A DNA stretch of 64,000 bases from Tilletiaria anomala UBC 951. Its lineage: Eukaryota > Basidiomycota > Exobasidiomycetes > Georgefischeriales > Tilletiariaceae. A model generated the notes under the pieces. That model had not been told where the DNA came from. It did not search any database and saw nothing but the letters and a program-made list of their open reading frames with translations. The stretch lies in the NCBI RefSeq assembly GCF_000711695.1, contig NW_013546992.1:98798-162797 (forward strand). Direction: 5' to 3'. Both the position numbers and the translations under genes were made by a program. Positions 61,136-64,000 of the stretch are shown piece after piece (within the stretch, counting starts at the first letter, position 1; each line of letters opens with the position of its first letter).

Positions 61136-61894
61136 ATGACAACACGCATGAGAGGTGGCGGTCCTTCGAGTCGGCTCGACTCCCACGGCTCGCGGACAAT
61201 GACGATTAACGAAACACCAACGTCTGAACAAGAAAATGACAATGGCGAAGGCTCATCGCAGGGACCTACCGTGGGCAGACTCATCTTGAGGGGGGCTGGC
61301 GGCGAAGCTGGGCGGATACGACCGCGCAGTGGCAGACGAGTCGTTTGGACCGAGGGAACCATCGATAATGAAGGGATGGGAAAGAAGAAGAGCAAGCGTG
61401 AGGATTTGGCATCTTGCACTTCTGATAAGTTAATCTGGGATCATTGACACAACATCTCGTCTGGGACAGTCTGCTGCATTTATCACAAGCCGCGAGCATT
61501 CGACGAGTCATCCTCGTCCGACTCGTCCTCCGGCTCAGACCACTCGAGTTCTGATGATGACACAGACTCAGCTAGCGAGACATCATCAACTAGCTCGGGA
61601 TACTCAGGAGTCCACTTGAGCGCAAAAAGCAAAGCGAAGCGAGCGATATCGCACTCAGAAGCACAAAAGACTCGCAGTGAGGAGGGGCACACGCAGGACG
61701 AATGCGGGCATAATCACCATCCCCAAAGACATCGCCACGGACGAGACAAGGTTAAATATAAAGGCGAAAAGGCTAAAAGCGGACGGTCTCGGCGATCGCG
61801 TGCAGTGACGGTGACCGAAGAGGCGCAGGAAGAGAAGTCAGAAGGCACTATCGACCAATTCAAGCGAAATAAGTACGAACGTGGAGTTGCATAG
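61136..61894 (+). CDS. YPI1: Type 1 protein phosphatase regulator, YPI1/PPP1R11-like
   Basis: Small inhibitor and regulator of the PP1 catalytic subunit (Glc7) in the nucleus. Exon 1 61136-61397, intron 61398-61469 (72 nt, GTGAGG to GACAG), exon 2 61470-61894; 228 aa versus about 155 in yeast. The PP1-docking RVxF motif is RRVVWTEGTIDNEGMGKKKS (RVVW at 68-71). Across the splice the hallmark reads KKKSKLCCIYHKPRAFDES, with paired Cys89-Cys90 and His93. An acidic Ser/Asp tract then follows (SSSSDSSSGSDHSSSDDDTD), and a His/Lys/Arg-rich C terminus that includes CGHNHHPQRHRHGRD. The joined cysteine motif makes the splice and the family assignment secure. The basic tail from about residue 145 is an extension beyond the usual family length. 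Confidence 0.92.
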
Positions 61895-62589
61895 GGCATC
61901 AAGGCCGTAACTGGCGGCGCTGAGCTTTGGCGCTTAATATGCATGGAAACTTGCAACCCGATGACTGCACGCTCAGTCCGCCATTTCTACCGGGTATCTC
62001 TGAGTGACGTGCTGCATGCAGCATTTCTACTAGTGATCGGCATCCGTGCCGAAGCTGTTGTATTGATGCATGATGCGATGGCCTGTAATGCAAATGATTG
62101 CAACTTGAGCCGAGATCTACTACGTCAGACTTGGATTCCAAGCCATTTGCTTCATTACATGTACCACGAGTCTATGACACAAGCGCCTGAAAAAATGCGC
62201 TGCTTCCGACTGGGGACGTTGGACTTTTAGGAAGCGTCCACCGCAACACCCCAAGCACAATCAACGCATAATTTGGAGTTTCCCGTGATTAAGCCAAATG
62301 TTTCTCTGAATTTACAGTGAAACACGGGATCTTTTTGTTTTGATGGGGTTTTTCGCATATCTGTGCGAGCGTTAAAACCATCATCAGAAAGCTTCGACTT
62401 TCGTGATGTCACTTAAATTCCAGCCAAAGTCGATACAACTCCTATTGTGTGCTCATAACAAGGCTGTCTACGTCAATCTCAAGATCATTGCAGTCTCTGA
62501 GTAGTCGCATCTGCCGACCATTCAATTGTGCGCCTTGCCTCGGACTCGGGATCGATGCCACTTTCGTTGAACGGCCTGAATTCCTCATC
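61895..62589. other. Intergenic region with one bulged inverted repeat
   Basis: About 700 bp without a supported gene. The only structure noticed is a bulged hairpin at 62281-62329. Confidence 0.5.
62281..62329. repeat. Bulged inverted repeat
   Basis: TCCCGT (62281-62286) pairs with ACGGGA (62324-62329) and GTTTC (62300-62304) with GAAAC (62319-62323), with 13 unpaired bases on the left side only and a 14-nt loop. It may be chance. Confidence 0.35.
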
Positions 62590-63461
62590 ATGGCGACACC
62601 CCGAAAGCAGCTCCGGGACAACGCGATACTGCTCGCCATACTAGCATTGCTTCCGAGATTGGCCTTTGTGAAAAAGTCCTATTGGTGGGTGCAATACATG
62701 CTCACGCACTTTGAATCTTCAAAATGTCTGCTCACTCTCACTGCAACACCTGGTGAACTTGGCTAGGGCTGCCTTGTCGGTCACTTATAGATGGATCGGC
62801 AATGATCTTGACGTGTTCGTAAGCTCGGCGCTTTACTATTTGGGTCAGTCATCTGGTGCACCCAGAAAAATGCAAACTGACACGCTGTGTGGCTTCAGGA
62901 TGGGTCGCATACATCATCTGCGTCGCCAACATCGCCACGTCGCTGATTGAGATCAGTGTGGTTGCGCCAAAGCCTGCTCAGCGACGACCCCTTCGCTCGG
63001 TGTCCATGCCTGTCAAAAGCTCTCCCAAAACTCGACCTTCTGTTTCATTGCCGGGGCCGATCTCGCCCGGCAAGCGTGGGTTCTCCCCGGCAACGCCAGC
63101 AAGAATGAGCCCTGGCGGTGAATCGCCTCTTCGGAATGCAATCGCCGCAGCGCGATCAGCAGGAAGTTCGCGTGGTGCCAATCCATCCTCTCCAGGCGGC
63201 TTGTCCTCGGACTCCACAGCATCAGCGAAGCGAAGCTACGGCATTGGAAAATCGCTGCCTTCAACGCCTGCTTCCCAGGTGCATGGATCAGGTCGGGGAC
63301 TCACACAGCAGTCACGGGAAGCGACACCACTTGATGCCTTCAAAGCAAGGCATCCCAGTTCTGGTTCGCCGAGACGGGAATGGGAAAGCATAGGCCAAGA
63401 GGTCGACTGGCGCATACAGAAGTTGAAGGACAGCTGGATGACCTCGTCACCGACGGCCTAA
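62590..63461 (+). CDS. Small membrane protein with basic Ser/Pro-rich tail, 244 aa
   Basis: Three exons: 62590-62684, 62767-62843 and 62899-63461; introns of 82 and 55 nt (GTGGGT to GCTAG, GTCAGT to TTCAG). The joins give KKSYW-AALSVTYRWIGNDL and SSALYYLG-WVAYIICVANIA. The N-terminal 90 residues are hydrophobic: a first helix (NAILLAILALLPRLAFV, about 11-27) and one long or two short helices (VFVSSALYYLGWVAYIICVA, then NIATSLIEISVV). From about residue 90 the protein is a Pro/Ser/Arg-rich, net basic tail with repeated SP sites, ending REWESIGQEVDWRIQKLKDS. Topology suggests a basic tail facing cytosol or nucleoplasm, as in some nuclear-envelope or ER proteins, but I do not recognise the family. 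Exon 1 is supported mainly by frame continuity and helix content. Confidence 0.68.
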
Positions 63462-64000
63462 ACGTTCTCAGTGACAAGCGCACCTTGCCCTAGATACTCA
63501 CTTGCTTTGCAACTTGCAAGCACATGATCCCACATCTGGCACTGTATCATATCACTTTCGACGCATCAGGAATGGCATGGCATGGATGTATGAACCCTTC
63601 CCGTTTTACAGCCCATGGGGCGAGTCTCTCACTGAAAGGCAAGGACTTATAAGGTGAAGCATAGGATTACAGGTGGTGTTCATCGATGGCTGTTGCTTTA
63701 CAGACCATAGAGGTTCGCGTGGTGCGACTCAGATGGCACTTCGAAAAGGCTCCAAGCCCGTTCCGCTCAACCTTTTGGCGGCTCCCGAGTGTGCCCAGCA
63801 AGTTATGCACTTTTGGCTTCAACTTCCAGTTCTTCTTCCGGCATTTACTTTGTACAAGGTTCACACATTGCATATTTGGCCTTTGCACTCTACGACAGCC
63901 CTTCCCCGTCTTCTCCATGTGTCATGCATGAGGTTTGAACGGCTTGGCAAGACCTTTCTCGGCCTAGCACCGATGCGAGTATTATTGATTGTTCGTTATA
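63462..64000. other. Right edge of window, no gene supported
   Basis: About 540 bp. Two overlapping short open frames (63667-63918 minus, 63686-63931 plus) mirror each other and neither looks like a known protein. A gene may begin beyond the edge. Confidence 0.4.

Overview
The window is nuclear DNA of a filamentous or yeast-like fungus, most likely a basidiomycete and plausibly a smut relative (Ustilaginomycotina). Reasons: canonical GT-AG introns, mostly 55-115 nt and often in the first codons of a gene; GC-rich coding sequence with long serine-, alanine- and glutamine-rich disordered tails; and fungal orthologues of RAD50, IML1, VMA2, ARF1, YPI1, NHA1 and the mitochondrial Mrx19 family. The phylum is inferred; I could run no search. 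Many open frames that look long on one strand are antisense shadows of GC-rich genes, and several begin at GTG or TTG. All starts below are real ATGs, and exons were joined by hand.

Layout: 1-1735 (-) an uncharacterised protein running off the left edge; 2284-2571 two tandem intron-bearing tRNA-Lys(CUU) genes; 2789-3222 (+) a small basic protein; 3548-4813 (-) an RWD/Prp3-C protein; 5549-7309 (+) a polyol dehydrogenase; 7432-9170 (-) a 3-methyladenine DNA glycosylase; 9171-12737 a 3.6 kb gap; 12738-15698 (+) a disordered protein with a split Cys motif; 15931-19847 (-) a TMEM184/LAZ1-type membrane protein; 20917-22229 (-) a tartrate/D-malate dehydrogenase with an apparent frameshift; 23189-24485 (+) Mrx19-like.

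Second half: 24996-28565 (-) an HSF-type transcription factor whose DNA-binding domain lies at its C terminus, divergent from 29982-34651 (+), a seven-helix protein with receptor-like layout; 34975-38624 (-) NHA1-type Na+/H+ antiporter; 39946-44235 (+) RAD50; 45095-46538 (-) ARF1; 46539-49447 a 2.9 kb gap and leader; 49448-52048 (+) a disordered Ser/Pro-rich protein; 52167-57727 (-) IML1/DEPDC5; 58555-60533 (+) V-ATPase subunit B; 61136-61894 (+) YPI1-like PP1 inhibitor; 62590-63461 (+) a small membrane protein.

Genes are interspersed housekeeping and lineage-specific genes, with no operon or biosynthetic cluster. The most suggestive groupings are two head-to-head pairs: IML1 with VMA2 (both act at the vacuolar membrane in nutrient signalling) and the HSF-type factor with the receptor-like seven-helix protein. 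I saw no CRISPR array, no intact transposon and no prokaryotic-type defence system. The best candidates for something undescribed are the orphan seven-helix protein and the C-terminal-HSF factor beside it.
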